Positions 17,016-26,394 are shown, numbered from the stretch's first letter. The stretch is 64,000 bases of DNA from Acidimicrobiaceae bacterium (GCA_003132305.1 PKXJ01000004.1:109624-173623), one strand, 5' to 3'. Numbers and translations are program-made. The notes: generated by a model from the sequence alone, not told the origin.

Positions 17016-17819
17016 CTACTGCATCGGGCCCGGTAATTGGAAGAGCCGCGCCGAGTTCGTGGCCGTGGCCTCTTGGAAGAGGTCGAGGTCTTCATCGCGC
17101 AGTTGCGCCACGTAAGCACCGACGACGGACACGAACGACGGCTCGTTTGGTCGACCCCGGTAGGGCACCGGCGCCAAAAAGGGACTATCGGTTTCCACGT
17201 GCAGGCGATTGAGCGGGACGAGCTTGGCGGCTTCTCTGAGTGATTCGGCGTTTTTAAAGGTGACGACGCCCGAAAGCGAGACGTCACATCCGAGGTCGAG
17301 ACATCCCTCCGCGTCGTCGGGCGTCCCGGTGAAGCAGTGGATCACCGTTCGAGGAGGCACGCCCTCACTCTTGAGGATGCCAAAGAGATCGTCGAAGGCG
17401 TCGCGAGCGTGCACCACGAGGGCCAAGTCGAGTTCGTGCGCCAGGGCGATCTGGGCCGAAAAGGCCTGTCGTTGCTGGGTTCTCGGCGAGTGTTCGTAAA
17501 AGTAGTCGAGGCCGCACTCGCCAATGGCCACGAGACGAGCGTGTCCCCTTCTCGCCAGGGCCGCGACCGGTTCGAGGTCGTCCTTCGCGTCGTGAGGGTG
17601 AAGACCTACGGTGGCGTAGATCTCCACCGGACCAGTGAGTGCGGTGATCGCGAGGGCTTCGGCCGAACTCGCGGCGTCGGTGCCGACAACGACGACGCGA
17701 TCGACACCCGCTTCGTGGGCCCGAGCAAGGGTGGCGTCGACGTCACCGTCGCGCGTGTCCTTCGATGATTCAAGGAAGTGGTCTTGCAGGTGACAGTGCG
17801 CGTCGGTCCACCCACTCAT
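17016..17819 (-). CDS. tatD: TatD-family metal-dependent DNase
   Basis: 267-aa TIM-barrel hydrolase. Metal ligands are seen in order: DAHCHL (His8, His10), Glu in GECGLDY, His in VVHARDA, His in VIHCFTG, and Asp in ETDSPFLAP. The family has 3'-5' exonuclease activity and acts on DNA and possibly tRNA. I set the start at the ATG at 17819, which overlaps the metG stop by 4 nt; a longer upstream frame is metG shadow. Metal ligands are complete, so an active enzyme is expected. Confidence 0.94.
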   Translation of the reverse strand: MSGWTDAHCHLQDHFLESSKDTRDGDVDATLARAHEAGVDRVVVVGTDAASSAEALAITALTGPVEIYATVGLHPHDAKDDLEPVAALARRGHARLVAIGECGLDYFYEHSPRTQQRQAFSAQIALAHELDLALVVHARDAFDDLFGILKSEGVPPRTVIHCFTGTPDDAEGCLDLGCDVSLSGVVTFKNAESLREAAKLVPLNRLHVETDSPFLAPVPYRGRPNEPSFVSVVGAYVAQLRDEDLDLFQEATATNSARLFQLPGPMQ

Positions 17820-19345
17820 TCGTCGCTCTTGATGCGAGGAAAGAGCGGGTCGCCCTTCACGACGCTCGCGCCCACGTACTGACCCCAGGTCGCCGACTTG
17901 GAAAGGGGCGCCGCGGCCGGCGAACCCGTAAGGCCAATTCGTCGCCAAATCTCCTCGGCAACGCTCGGCATGGCCGGCGACACGAGAATGGCCACGAGCC
18001 GTATGGCTTCCAGGGCGTCGCCCATGACGGCGTTGAGCGCGGCACCCGGCTCCATCTTCCACGGCGCGTGCAGTTCCAAGTACGCGTTGGTCGCGCCGAT
18101 GAGATCCCACGTCACTTCGAGGGCCCGTTGGGGCGCGAAGACCTCCCACGCTTCGCTGGCCGCGTTGAGCGCGACCTCGGCGTCAGCGCGAAGCGACGAC
18201 TCACTCTGTGACGCGGGCCCGACGCCGGCACATTTCGACGCGACGACGGTAGTGACGCGTGCGACGAGGTTGCCCAGATTGTTCGCTAAGTCCGTGTTGT
18301 AGCGAGCGACGACGCCTTCGAGGGAGAACTCACCGTCGTTGCCGAGCGCCGTTTCTCGCAACAGGTAGTAGCGAAGTGGATCGACGCCGAACTCCCTCGC
18401 GAGCGCGATGGGCTCGATGTCGGTGACCTTCACGGCGCCCTCGGCGGCCATGGTTTTGCCGAGCTTCTCCCCGCCCACCAAGAGCCAACCGTTGACGTGG
18501 ACGTGGTGCACGGGCTCGAGATCCGCCGCCATGCACATCGCCGGCCACCATACGCAGTGAAAACGAAGAATCTCCTTGCCGATCAAGTGATTCGAGTATG
18601 GCCACCAGTTCGCCACTTCGTCGTCGTCGCGGCCGTAACCAATGGCCGTCAGGTAGTTGATGAGGGCGTCGTACCAGACGTAAAAGACGTGGCGCTCGTC
18701 CCAGGGCACGGGCACACCCCAGGAGATGGACGTTCGCGTGATGGAAATGTCGCGTAGCCCCCCCTTGATGAACGCGTGAGCCTCGTTGCGCTTGGTTTCG
18801 GGAGTCACGAAACCCGGGTGATCGACGTAGTACTCGAGGAGGCGATCTTCGAAGGCACTCAGACGAAAGAACCAGTTCTCTTCTTCCATCTCGGTTAAGG
18901 GGCTGTGGTGAATGGGACACTTACCGTTCTCGCTGACTTCGATCGTGTAGTAGTCCTCGCAACTCACGCAGTAGAGGCCCTTGTAGACGTCCTTGTAGAT
19001 GTAGCCGTTCTCGTAGATGACTGAGAGGAACTTCTGCACGGTCGAATAGTGGCGAGGTTCGGTCGTTCGAATGAAGTCGTCGTAACTGATGTTGAGAACG
19101 GCCCAGGCCTCACGAAAGCGCTCGGACACCTGATCAGTCCACTCCTTGGGGGCAAACCCCTTCTTCGCCGCGGCGTCGGCCATCTTTTGGCCGTGCTCGT
19201 CGGTGCCGGTGAGAAATTTGACGTCGTCGCCCGCGAGGCGGTGCCACCGAGCGAGCGCGTCGGCGTTCACCGTCGTGTAGGCGGACCCCACGTGGGGCGC
19301 GTCGTTCGCGTAGTAGATGGGAGTGGTGATGTAGAAGCGACCCAT
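17816..19345 (-). CDS. metG: Methionyl-tRNA synthetase
   Basis: Charges tRNA-Met. 509 aa, the short form without a C-terminal tRNA-binding domain. It shows the HIGH-like motif (PHVGSAYT), the zinc-binding insertion with CVSCEDYY and a single CPIHH, and an anticodon-binding helix bundle toward the C-terminus. The KMSKS loop reads EKLGKTMA, a clear departure from the consensus though the second Lys is kept. Overlaps tatD by 4 nt and lies 17 nt after rsmI, so rsmI-metG-tatD form a run. Confidence 0.95.
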   Translation of the reverse strand: MGRFYITTPIYYANDAPHVGSAYTTVNADALARWHRLAGDDVKFLTGTDEHGQKMADAAAKKGFAPKEWTDQVSERFREAWAVLNISYDDFIRTTEPRHYSTVQKFLSVIYENGYIYKDVYKGLYCVSCEDYYTIEVSENGKCPIHHSPLTEMEEENWFFRLSAFEDRLLEYYVDHPGFVTPETKRNEAHAFIKGGLRDISITRTSISWGVPVPWDERHVFYVWYDALINYLTAIGYGRDDDEVANWWPYSNHLIGKEILRFHCVWWPAMCMAADLEPVHHVHVNGWLLVGGEKLGKTMAAEGAVKVTDIEPIALAREFGVDPLRYYLLRETALGNDGEFSLEGVVARYNTDLANNLGNLVARVTTVVASKCAGVGPASQSESSLRADAEVALNAASEAWEVFAPQRALEVTWDLIGATNAYLELHAPWKMEPGAALNAVMGDALEAIRLVAILVSPAMPSVAEEIWRRIGLTGSPAAAPLSKSATWGQYVGASVVKGDPLFPRIKSDE

Positions 19346-19362
19346 GGGTAGAGGTTAGTGAA

Positions 19363-20226
19363 CTAGCGCGGCTCGTCTCTTCGTATCTCCAGGGCGAGTT
19401 GGTACACCTCGCGCCGCGCGACGCCCAACACTTCCGCGACGAAGTCGACAGCGTCGCGCGTGGACGCGCCGGCATCGAACTGTTCGACGAGCGCCTCGCG
19501 CACGACGACGACGTCGACGTCGACGTCGGGCTTGAGGGACACGCCGTCGAGCACGACGACGATCTCACCCTTGACGTCGCGTTGATCCATTAGTTCGGCC
19601 ACGTCCAAGAGCGTGCCGCGAACGATTTCCTCGTGGAGTTTGGTCATCTCACGCGCTATCGCCACTCGTCGAGTGGGAAAGAGCGCCGCCAGTTCGTGTA
19701 AGACGGCCTTGAGACGCTGGGGCGACTCGTAGAACACAATGGTGCGTTCTTCGCGCGCCCACTGCTCGTAGCTCGTGATCCGCTCGCTCGACTTGCGCGA
19801 GAGGAAGCCCTCCATAACAAAGCGCTCGGTGGGAAGACCGCTAATGCTCAGTGCGGCGATGACGGCCGACGGACCGGGAGCGGTGGTCACCACAAGACCA
19901 GCGTCGACCACCGCCGCCACGACGCGACTGCCGGGGTCAGAGATCCCCGGCGTTCCCGCGTCACTGATGAGCACCACCAACTCACCCGCTCGAACTCGTG
20001 CGACGATCGGGGCACACTCGGCCGCTTCGTTGTGTTCGTGCAACGATCGGAGCCGGCCGCCCGTGGGAATGTTGTGAGCGCTGAAGAGCACTCTCGAGTG
20101 ACGCGTGTCTTCGCAGTAGATAACGTCCGCCGCGGCGAAGAGTTCGAGCGCTCGACGAGAGAGATCACCGAGATTTCCGAGCGGCGTCGCGACGAGGACC
20201 AACTGGCCAGCCTTCACCTCATCCAC
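19363..20226 (-). CDS. rsmI: 16S rRNA (cytidine1402-2'-O)-methyltransferase
   Basis: 2'-O-methylates C1402 of 16S rRNA (tetrapyrrole methylase fold). It shows LVLVATPLGNLGDLSRRAL at the start, CEDTRHSRVL, the SDAGTPGISDPG SAM-site motif, and GPSAVIAALSISGLP. I chose the GTG at 20226, 287 aa, because GAGGAA lies 6 nt upstream and the family begins almost directly with this segment. A GTG at 20277 would add 17 residues. It is divergent from bL37. Confidence 0.93.
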   Translation of the reverse strand: MDEVKAGQLVLVATPLGNLGDLSRRALELFAAADVIYCEDTRHSRVLFSAHNIPTGGRLRSLHEHNEAAECAPIVARVRAGELVVLISDAGTPGISDPGSRVVAAVVDAGLVVTTAPGPSAVIAALSISGLPTERFVMEGFLSRKSSERITSYEQWAREERTIVFYESPQRLKAVLHELAALFPTRRVAIAREMTKLHEEIVRGTLLDVAELMDQRDVKGEIVVVLDGVSLKPDVDVDVVVVREALVEQFDAGASTRDAVDFVAEVLGVARREVYQLALEIRRDEPR

Positions 20227-20279
20227 GTTGATTTCCTCGTTTGGCTCGCGACACGCTCTACCTAGTAACATTGTCACCT

Positions 20280-20363
20280 ATGTCAAAGCGGACCGTGAAG
20301 CGCAAACTACGCGCTAAGAAGAAGGCCAATCACGGCAAACGGCCGAACTGCGGTCGCGGCTAA
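20280..20363 (+). CDS. Large ribosomal subunit protein bL37
   Basis: A 27-aa basic protein, MSKRTVKRKLRAKKKANHG followed by KRPNCGRG. The KANHGKRPN block is the mark of bL37, first seen in mycobacterial 50S structures. The CGRG end is an extension relative to the shortest members. It is divergent from rsmI and 5 nt from the convergent GDPD stop. A TAACAT hexamer ends 8 nt before the ATG, so a leaderless or near-leaderless transcript is possible. Confidence 0.88.
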   Translation: MSKRTVKRKLRAKKKANHGKRPNCGRG

Positions 20364-20367
20364 GGCC

Positions 20368-21222
20368 TCAACCTAGTTTTCCGTCCCACGCGCAGCCTCG
20401 TTCTTTCAACAGAGCGGCCAGTGGCGTGGGTCGATCACTCACCAGTCCGTCGACGCCCAGGTCCACCAGGCGCGCCATCTCGTCGACGTCGTTGATCGTC
20501 CACACGTGCACGGCCACGCCCGCCTCGTGAGCCGCGTCGACGAATGACTCGGTCACCACTTCCACGTTGGCGAACGTGGCGGGGACTTGAAAGGCGCTGA
20601 CCGGCGCCACGACGGGAGTCCCCTCGAGATGGGAAAAGTAGAACGTCGCGGTTTCGTTGGTGGCCGCCGACGTCGCGACGCCCGGGGCCAGTGAACGAAA
20701 ACGCTGGATGGCCTCGTCGTGAAAGGACGCCACGATCACCGAGTCCGTGATCTCGAGGCGCTGCAGTTCGTCGCCGAGCAACGACTCGTAGGGCTCGACG
20801 TCGGGACTCGTGCGTTTGATATCGAGGTTCAAGAGCACGCCCGGAAAAGACGCCGCGACCTCTTCGAGCGTCGCGACGGCGTAACGCCGATCACTCGGAG
20901 CGCGGCCTCGTAGAAGATACTCACTCGCCTCTCGTCCCGGTGTCACGACGTCGCCGTTGATCCACCAGTGCGCGTTGTCCATCTCGTAAAGTTCGGCGAG
21001 CGTGAGCGTGGCGATCTCGCCGTGATGATTCGTCGTGCGATCGACGGAGTCGTCGTGACAGACCACGAGGCGGCGATCCTTGGTCGCGTGCACGTCGAGC
21101 TCAATCGCGCTCGCGCCCACGCTGAGCGCGTGTTCGATCGCGGCCAACGTCGACGAAGGTCCTTCAAAGGAACCACCCTGGTGCGCGAAGGCGATGACCC
21201 GGCGCGCGGTCCACTGGCTCAT
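20368..21222 (-). CDS. Glycerophosphodiester phosphodiesterase
   Basis: Hydrolyses glycerophosphodiesters to glycerol 3-phosphate and an alcohol. 284 aa, TIM barrel. It shows AFAHQGGSFEGPSSTLAAI (His/Arg-type catalytic start, although the usual HRG is HQG), the metal-binding ELDVHATKD and the catalytic VCHDDSVDRTT. NLDIKR and VWTINDVDEM follow, with a C-terminal LGVDGLVSDRP. Start ATG at 21222 overlaps the preceding DUF3817 stop by 4 nt. No signal peptide, so probably cytoplasmic. Confidence 0.9.
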   Translation of the reverse strand: MSQWTARRVIAFAHQGGSFEGPSSTLAAIEHALSVGASAIELDVHATKDRRLVVCHDDSVDRTTNHHGEIATLTLAELYEMDNAHWWINGDVVTPGREASEYLLRGRAPSDRRYAVATLEEVAASFPGVLLNLDIKRTSPDVEPYESLLGDELQRLEITDSVIVASFHDEAIQRFRSLAPGVATSAATNETATFYFSHLEGTPVVAPVSAFQVPATFANVEVVTESFVDAAHEAGVAVHVWTINDVDEMARLVDLGVDGLVSDRPTPLAALLKERGCAWDGKLG

Positions 21223-21545
21223 TTCGCGGGCAGGCCCCGGGGATAGAGCTTCACGCGCATGCGGTGCTCCAAGTAAAAGGCGAGACCGGGCACGAATCCC
21301 GCGAAGAGCATCAGGGCGAGATAGGACACGTTCAGGCGGAACTTCATCACGAGATTGAAGCACATGATCATGTAGATCGGATAGAGCACAAAACCATGCC
21401 CGGCTCCATCGATCACCACGAAGAGTTTGATATGCGTCCACAACGCGAGGTCGATCTTTTTTAGCAGGGCCGTAACGTAAAGAGTTATAAGCGTCGTGCC
21501 AGTAACGAATGACATCGTTCGATAGCGCCGGAACGTGGCGTTCAC
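21219..21545 (-). CDS. DUF3817-family integral membrane protein
   Basis: 108 aa with three hydrophobic segments. The arrangement RYRTMSFVTGTTLITLYV near the start and a central DGAGHGFVLYPIYMIMCF matches DUF3817, a small actinobacterial membrane family of unknown function. GTG start; shares one nucleotide with the upstream gene's stop (TAGTG) and overlaps GDPD by 4 nt, so the three minus-strand genes 21916 to 20368 are co-transcribed. Confidence 0.8.
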   Translation of the reverse strand: MNATFRRYRTMSFVTGTTLITLYVTALLKKIDLALWTHIKLFVVIDGAGHGFVLYPIYMIMCFNLVMKFRLNVSYLALMLFAGFVPGLAFYLEHRMRVKLYPRGLPAK

Positions 21546-21916
21546 TAGTGGCCCCAGAGGCGCTTTTTGGGTACGTGGGACAGTTTCTCCAAGTGGTCGT
21601 TGTACGCCGCGAGGGTGGGATCCTCTTGCTCACTCGCGGCTCTCGCGGCGAAGGCCTCGGCCCGCATACTCTCTTCGTACTCGAGGCGAGTCTGCTCTTG
21701 CTCCTCGGTCACTTTTTCCACGTTCAACAACGCGTACCAACCGAGCACGCCCAGCACGGCGATGACGGGCCACTCGATGGAGTAGAGAAAGCTCAACGAG
21801 TTGCCCTGAACCGCGCGGCCGAGCTGCCACCACGCCGCCGTCGCCGAGAACGTCACCCACAAGATGACGGCCAAGTGTAAAGCGATTGCTCGAGGGGAAC
21901 AATACTTGGAGCGCAC
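21545..21916 (-). CDS. Small two-TM membrane protein of unknown function
   Basis: 123 aa. Two hydrophobic helices (about residues 10-30 and 47-65) frame a WWQLGRA motif and a SIEWPVIAVLG segment. A charged, probably cytoplasmic, coiled C-terminus follows (EKVTEEQEQTRLEYEESMRAEAF). The first helix with WQLGR recalls the start of SURF1-type assembly proteins, but the rest of SURF1 is missing. It is divergent from ctaG and the leading gene of the DUF3817-GDPD operon, which hints at a link to respiratory complex assembly. No function can be assigned. Confidence 0.7.
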   Translation of the reverse strand: MRSKYCSPRAIALHLAVILWVTFSATAAWWQLGRAVQGNSLSFLYSIEWPVIAVLGVLGWYALLNVEKVTEEQEQTRLEYEESMRAEAFAARAASEQEDPTLAAYNDHLEKLSHVPKKRLWGH

Positions 21917-21959
21917 GGGTCCATCCTACTGAGCCGATCTTCTCTTTAATGAGGCGTCG

Positions 21960-21965
21960 TAAGAT
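21960..21965 (+). promoter_or_regulatory. -10 element for leaderless ctaG transcript
   Basis: TAAGAT ends exactly 6 nt before the GTG start of the CtaG gene, which places the transcription start on the start codon. No ribosome binding site is visible. No clear -35 is seen. Confidence 0.45.
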
Positions 21966-21971
21966 ACAAGG

Positions 21972-22811
21972 GTGCCGGCGTTGATGAATCCACCGTTTTC
22001 TTGGCATCATCTCAATCAGTGGGACTTGAGCGTCGTGACGATCCTTCTTCTGCTAATTGCTGGCTCTCTGTACGCACGCGGCGTTTTGCGCGCCACGTCG
22101 TGGCCGCGCAATCGATCGGTCTGTTTCGCCTCGGGACTGTTCGTCACCTTCATCGCCACCCAGTCGTTCATTGGGGTATTCGACCAGGAGTACTTCAGTG
22201 ACCATATGATTCAACATCTTTTGTTGATTATGGTGGCCGCTCCCCTCTTCGCGTTGAGCGCGCCCCTCGACCTCGCGTACCAAGCCGGCAACGCGACGAT
22301 TCGCCGGTGGCTCGACAGCCGCTTCATGGCGGGCGTCACCCACCCGCTCCTCGCCTTCGCGCTCTACTGCGTCTTCATTCCCTTTGCGCACCTAACGGGA
22401 TTCATGAACGTCATGCTGCAGCACGAGTGGCTTCATGACCTCGAACACGTCGGCTTCCTCGTGGTGGGCTACCTGTTCTTTCGAGTGGCGTTCGGGCTGG
22501 AACGAGGTTACAAACTTCATCCCGGCCTTCGCCTGGTCTACGTGATGGCCGCGGTTCCCGTCGACACCTTCACCGGCCTCGTGTTGTCGATGGAGTCGCG
22601 GATTCCCTTTTCGTCCTACCGGACCCTGGCGCCCACCGGCTCGAGCACCGCGTGGCAACTTTCCAACATCAAGTTGGGCGGCGCCATTATGTGGATTGGC
22701 GGTGACGCGTTGATGTTGCTCGCCTGCATTCCCATGGCGGTGATGTGGGTTAAGTGGGAGACCGTGCGCACGAAGGAACTCGACGCGATCCTCGACGCGC
22801 AAGGTATCTGA
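21972..22811 (+). CDS. ctaG: Cytochrome c oxidase assembly factor, CtaG (caa3) family
   Basis: 279-aa membrane protein with about seven hydrophobic segments. The family signature is present: FSDHMIQHLLLIMVAAPLFAL, an LQHEWLHDLEH loop, and MESRIPFSSYRTLAP near the C-terminus. The His and Met residues in these loops are the conserved ones. The family is needed for copper insertion into the CuB site of heme-copper oxidases. GTG start, likely leaderless; an ATG 12 nt downstream is an alternative. Confidence 0.88.
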   Translation: MPALMNPPFSWHHLNQWDLSVVTILLLLIAGSLYARGVLRATSWPRNRSVCFASGLFVTFIATQSFIGVFDQEYFSDHMIQHLLLIMVAAPLFALSAPLDLAYQAGNATIRRWLDSRFMAGVTHPLLAFALYCVFIPFAHLTGFMNVMLQHEWLHDLEHVGFLVVGYLFFRVAFGLERGYKLHPGLRLVYVMAAVPVDTFTGLVLSMESRIPFSSYRTLAPTGSSTAWQLSNIKLGGAIMWIGGDALMLLACIPMAVMWVKWETVRTKELDAILDAQGI

Positions 22812-22812
22812 G

Positions 22813-23850
22813 CTACAACAGACCCGCTTCAATGCCGAGCTCTTCGAGATTGGTCTCGGGTCGAGCGCCGAGGTGGGTAATGATCTCGCCTGCGCAGAGC
22901 GAACCAAGTTCCGCCGCTTCGACGGGATCGGCGCCGAGCGCCAGTCCGTAGAGAAATCCCGACGCGAACATATCGCCGGCTCCGTTTTGATCGACGACGT
23001 GTTCGACCTCGAACGCGGGCACGCTCACGACGCCCGACACCGTGGCGACGTCCGCTCCGAGCGGTCCGCGCGTGACGACCGCGAGCACGCCAATCTCTTC
23101 GAGCGCGCCGAAGGCCTGTTCGAGGTGTTCGAACTGAAAGAGTGAAAGGATCTCGGTTTCGTTCGCGAGGAGCACGTCGATATCAGTGGTCACGAGGTCG
23201 AGGAAGTCCCGACGATGGCGATCGACGCAGAACATGTCGGACAACGAGAGCGCGACCATTGAGTCGTAGTCGTGAGCGAAGTTGACGACCTTTCGAATTG
23301 ACTCTTTCGCGGGCGGCAGGTCAAAGAGGTAGCCCTCGACGTACGTGATCTCAGAGCGCGCGATCAGGTCTTCTTTGATATCGCTGGCGTTCAGCTTGTT
23401 CGAGGCGCCCAGGTACGTCGCCATGGTGCGCTGCGCGTCGGGGGTAATAAAGACGTGACAGCGTCCGGTCGCGCCCTCGTCAGCCCCCGCGACGGCGAGA
23501 TCGAGCTCGACGCCCATCGAGAGTAGATCGTGGCGGAAACGATCACCGAACTCGTCGCTGGCGACCTTGCCGATGTAGCCACACGTGCCTCCGAGCGCGG
23601 CCACGCCCGCGATCGAGTTCGCGACCGATCCCCCCGACATCTGGATGGTCGGACCCATGGCGTTGTAGAAGACCTCGAGCTGGTCTTCGTCAATGAGGGA
23701 CATCGCCGCTTTCACGAGTCCCAGTGCGCGATAGGCCTCGTGTTGGTCTTGGGTGATGACGTCGAGCATGGCGTTGCCAATGCCGGTGACCGCGAGGCGA
23801 TGGGGACCGGGTTTCATGCGCAGCGAGACCGGCGTAGGCGGAGTAGTCAC
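22813..23850 (-). CDS. PfkB-family carbohydrate/nucleoside kinase (adenosine kinase-like)
   Basis: 345 aa. N-terminal GIGNAMLDVITQ, the substrate-binding MSGGSVANSIAGVAALGG, a central EGYLFDLPPAKES, and the anion hole/catalytic motif DQNGAGDMFASGFLYGLALG with the catalytic Asp. These match the adenosine kinase-like branch rather than fructokinases. GTG at 23850 is used; an ATG at 23817 is possible. It is divergent from the aminopeptidase across 39 nt and convergent with ctaG, with 1 nt between their stops. Confidence 0.88.
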   Translation of the reverse strand: MTTPPTPVSLRMKPGPHRLAVTGIGNAMLDVITQDQHEAYRALGLVKAAMSLIDEDQLEVFYNAMGPTIQMSGGSVANSIAGVAALGGTCGYIGKVASDEFGDRFRHDLLSMGVELDLAVAGADEGATGRCHVFITPDAQRTMATYLGASNKLNASDIKEDLIARSEITYVEGYLFDLPPAKESIRKVVNFAHDYDSMVALSLSDMFCVDRHRRDFLDLVTTDIDVLLANETEILSLFQFEHLEQAFGALEEIGVLAVVTRGPLGADVATVSGVVSVPAFEVEHVVDQNGAGDMFASGFLYGLALGADPVEAAELGSLCAGEIITHLGARPETNLEELGIEAGLL

Positions 23851-23889
23851 TTAGCGAGCGTAGAAGATATGGCTCTAAGGTATCGAGTA

Positions 23890-26394
23890 ATGAGCTCATC
23901 TTCCAACCCCTACCGTCTCGCCCGAAGCGTCGTCCCCTCGGCCTATCGGGTCTTTCTCACCCCCGATCTCGAGGCGTTTACCTTCTCGGGACGCGTTGAA
24001 ATTGACGTCACGATCGAGGAAACCATTGGTGAGTTGACCCTGCACGCCGTGGAACTCGAACTCGGTGCCGCCACGATAAGCGCCGACGGCACGAGTTACC
24101 GCTCGCAGGAGCACCACCTCGACGAGACCTACGAAACCGCGACGTTCGTCTTCGATCGCGAACTTCCCGTGGGCCCGGCCGTCGTGGAAATTGCCTTCGA
24201 CGGGATCTTGAACGACCAGTTGCACGGCTTCTACCGTTCAACATTTACCGACGACCAGGGCGTCAAGCACGCCATTGCCACCACGCAGTTCGAAAACACC
24301 GACGCCCGACGCGCCTTTCCCTGCTGGGACGAGCCGGCCTTCAAGGCGACCTACCAGATCAACCTGACGATCCCCAGCCACTTAGCGACGTACTCAAACT
24401 CGCCCGTGCGCACGGACACGGATCTCGGCAACGGACAGCGCACCGTGAGCTTCGAGCCGACCATGAAGATGTCCACGTACTTGGTCGCCTTCATCGTTGG
24501 TCCCTTCGAAGAGACCGCGACAGTCGACGTCGACGGCGTGCCGCTTCGCGTGGTCTATCCCGTCGGCAATGCTCACCTCACCGAACTCGCCTTGGAGTCC
24601 GGTGCCTTCGCCCTTCGCTTCTTTACGAAGTACTTCAACATCGACTATCCGGGCGACAAGCTCGACATGGTCGCCATTCCCGACTTCGCCGCTGGCGCGA
24701 TGGAGAACTTGGGCTGCATCACGTATCGACTCGCGGACCTACTCGTCGACCCCGCCAAAGCTTCGCTCGCCGAGATGCAGCGAATCGCCGAAGTCGTCGC
24801 CCACGAGATCGCCCACATGTGGTTCGGCGACCTCGTCACGATGGAGTGGTGGGAGGGGATCTGGCTCAACGAAGCCTTCGCCACGTTCATGCAGATACTT
24901 TGCACGAACGAATTCCGTCCCGAGTGGAAGATGTGGGTCAGCTTTGGCGTCGACCGCGACGCCGCGCTCCAGATTGACGGTCTGCACTCCACGCGACCCA
25001 TTGAGTATGAAGTCGTCTCGCCCGACGACACGCGCGGCATGTTTGACCTGCTCACCTACGAAAAGGGCGGTTCGGTCCTTCGCATGCTCGAGCAGTACCT
25101 GGGCGCGGACACGTTCCGCGACGGCATCCGTCACTACCTGACCGAGCACAGCTACGCCAACACCGTCACGAGCGACCTGTGGGACGCCCTCGAAGAGATC
25201 TCGAAGCAACCCGTTCGCGACGTGATGAACACGTGGATTCTCCAGGGCGGTCACCCGCTCGTGACGCTGACCAACGGCGAACTTACCCAACAACCCTTCG
25301 CCTACGGAAAGGCGAAGGGTCCGAGCGCCATCGGCTCGTCGTGGATGGTGCCGGTGCTGACGCGTTCACTCGGTGGGGGCGAACCCAGTCGTCATCTCCT
25401 GCTCGACAAGCCCCTGAACGTGAGCGACACCCCACCCGTGGTCTTGAACGCGGGTGGCTCCGGTGTCTTTCGTTCGCGCTACGGCAAAGCCGAACTGGCG
25501 GCCCTCGCGGAACACATTGGCGATCTCGAAGAGCTCGAACGCGCGACGTTCATCGCCGACGGATGGGCCTCGCTCTTCGCCGGTCAGATTGCCTGGAAGG
25601 ACTTTCTCGCGATGGCCCAAGGACTCGGGGACCAGGATGAGCCGACCCCCTGGGGAAGTGTCGCCAGTGCGCTGGACTACGTTGACCGCGCGCTCGACGC
25701 TGATCATCGTGGGGGATTCGTCAAGAGCGTGCGCGAACTCTTCGACCCGCAGTTCGCCCGCCTCGGCTGGGACGCCACGCCGGGTGAGAGCGCGCTCACG
25801 CCCCAGGTCCGAGCGATCGTGCTCAGCGTGCTCGGCACTATTGGCGGCGACGAATCCATCAAAGCCGAAGCGGTCAGACGATTTGAAGCCAACAACCTCG
25901 ACGGCAACCTCGCGAACGCGATGCTTCGCATCGTGGCTCGCCAGAACCGTCCCGGCGACTACGAGACCTTCCTCGAGCGCTACCGTCACGCCGCGACACC
26001 CCAGGACGCGCAACGTTACCTGTGGCGCGGCATCCCCGAGTTCCCCGATGAGCGTGTCGCTCTCGACGCGGCGGAGAAGTGCTTCAGCGAGTTCCGCAAT
26101 CAAGACGCCGCGATCGTGCTGGCGCTGCTCTCACGCAACGCCGTCAGCGGTCCCGCCGTGTGGAAGTACTTCACCGGCCGTTGGGATGACGCCATGGCGC
26201 GCTTCCCCCAGAACTCGCACTCGCGTCTGGCCCTCGGTGTTCCCACGTTCATCAAGGACGAGGCTCTCGCCGACACCGTCGAAGCGTTCCACACGTCGCA
26301 CCCCGTCTTTGGTGGGCAGCGCACGATCGAACAGGATCTCGAACGCATGCGCGTCGGTCTCGTCTTCGCGGCGGCAATGCGCCAACAGTTCTAA
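23890..26394 (+). CDS. pepN: M1-family zinc aminopeptidase (PepN-like)
   Basis: 834 aa, puromycin-sensitive-aminopeptidase style. The exopeptidase loop AGAMEN is near residue 270. The zinc site is HEIAH (His305, Glu306, His309) with the third ligand in WLNEAFATF. The catalytic Tyr lies further on (LTYEKGGSVLRML region), followed by a long ERAP1-like helical C-terminal domain. I set the start at the ATG at 23890: the family N-terminus begins about there, and CTAAGG lies upstream. An in-frame ATG at 23869 and a much longer frame exist but run into the divergent kinase gene. Removes N-terminal residues from peptides in the cytoplasm. Confidence 0.94.
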   Translation: MSSSSNPYRLARSVVPSAYRVFLTPDLEAFTFSGRVEIDVTIEETIGELTLHAVELELGAATISADGTSYRSQEHHLDETYETATFVFDRELPVGPAVVEIAFDGILNDQLHGFYRSTFTDDQGVKHAIATTQFENTDARRAFPCWDEPAFKATYQINLTIPSHLATYSNSPVRTDTDLGNGQRTVSFEPTMKMSTYLVAFIVGPFEETATVDVDGVPLRVVYPVGNAHLTELALESGAFALRFFTKYFNIDYPGDKLDMVAIPDFAAGAMENLGCITYRLADLLVDPAKASLAEMQRIAEVVAHEIAHMWFGDLVTMEWWEGIWLNEAFATFMQILCTNEFRPEWKMWVSFGVDRDAALQIDGLHSTRPIEYEVVSPDDTRGMFDLLTYEKGGSVLRMLEQYLGADTFRDGIRHYLTEHSYANTVTSDLWDALEEISKQPVRDVMNTWILQGGHPLVTLTNGELTQQPFAYGKAKGPSAIGSSWMVPVLTRSLGGGEPSRHLLLDKPLNVSDTPPVVLNAGGSGVFRSRYGKAELAALAEHIGDLEELERATFIADGWASLFAGQIAWKDFLAMAQGLGDQDEPTPWGSVASALDYVDRALDADHRGGFVKSVRELFDPQFARLGWDATPGESALTPQVRAIVLSVLGTIGGDESIKAEAVRRFEANNLDGNLANAMLRIVARQNRPGDYETFLERYRHAATPQDAQRYLWRGIPEFPDERVALDAAEKCFSEFRNQDAAIVLALLSRNAVSGPAVWKYFTGRWDDAMARFPQNSHSRLALGVPTFIKDEALADTVEAFHTSHPVFGGQRTIEQDLERMRVGLVFAAAMRQQF

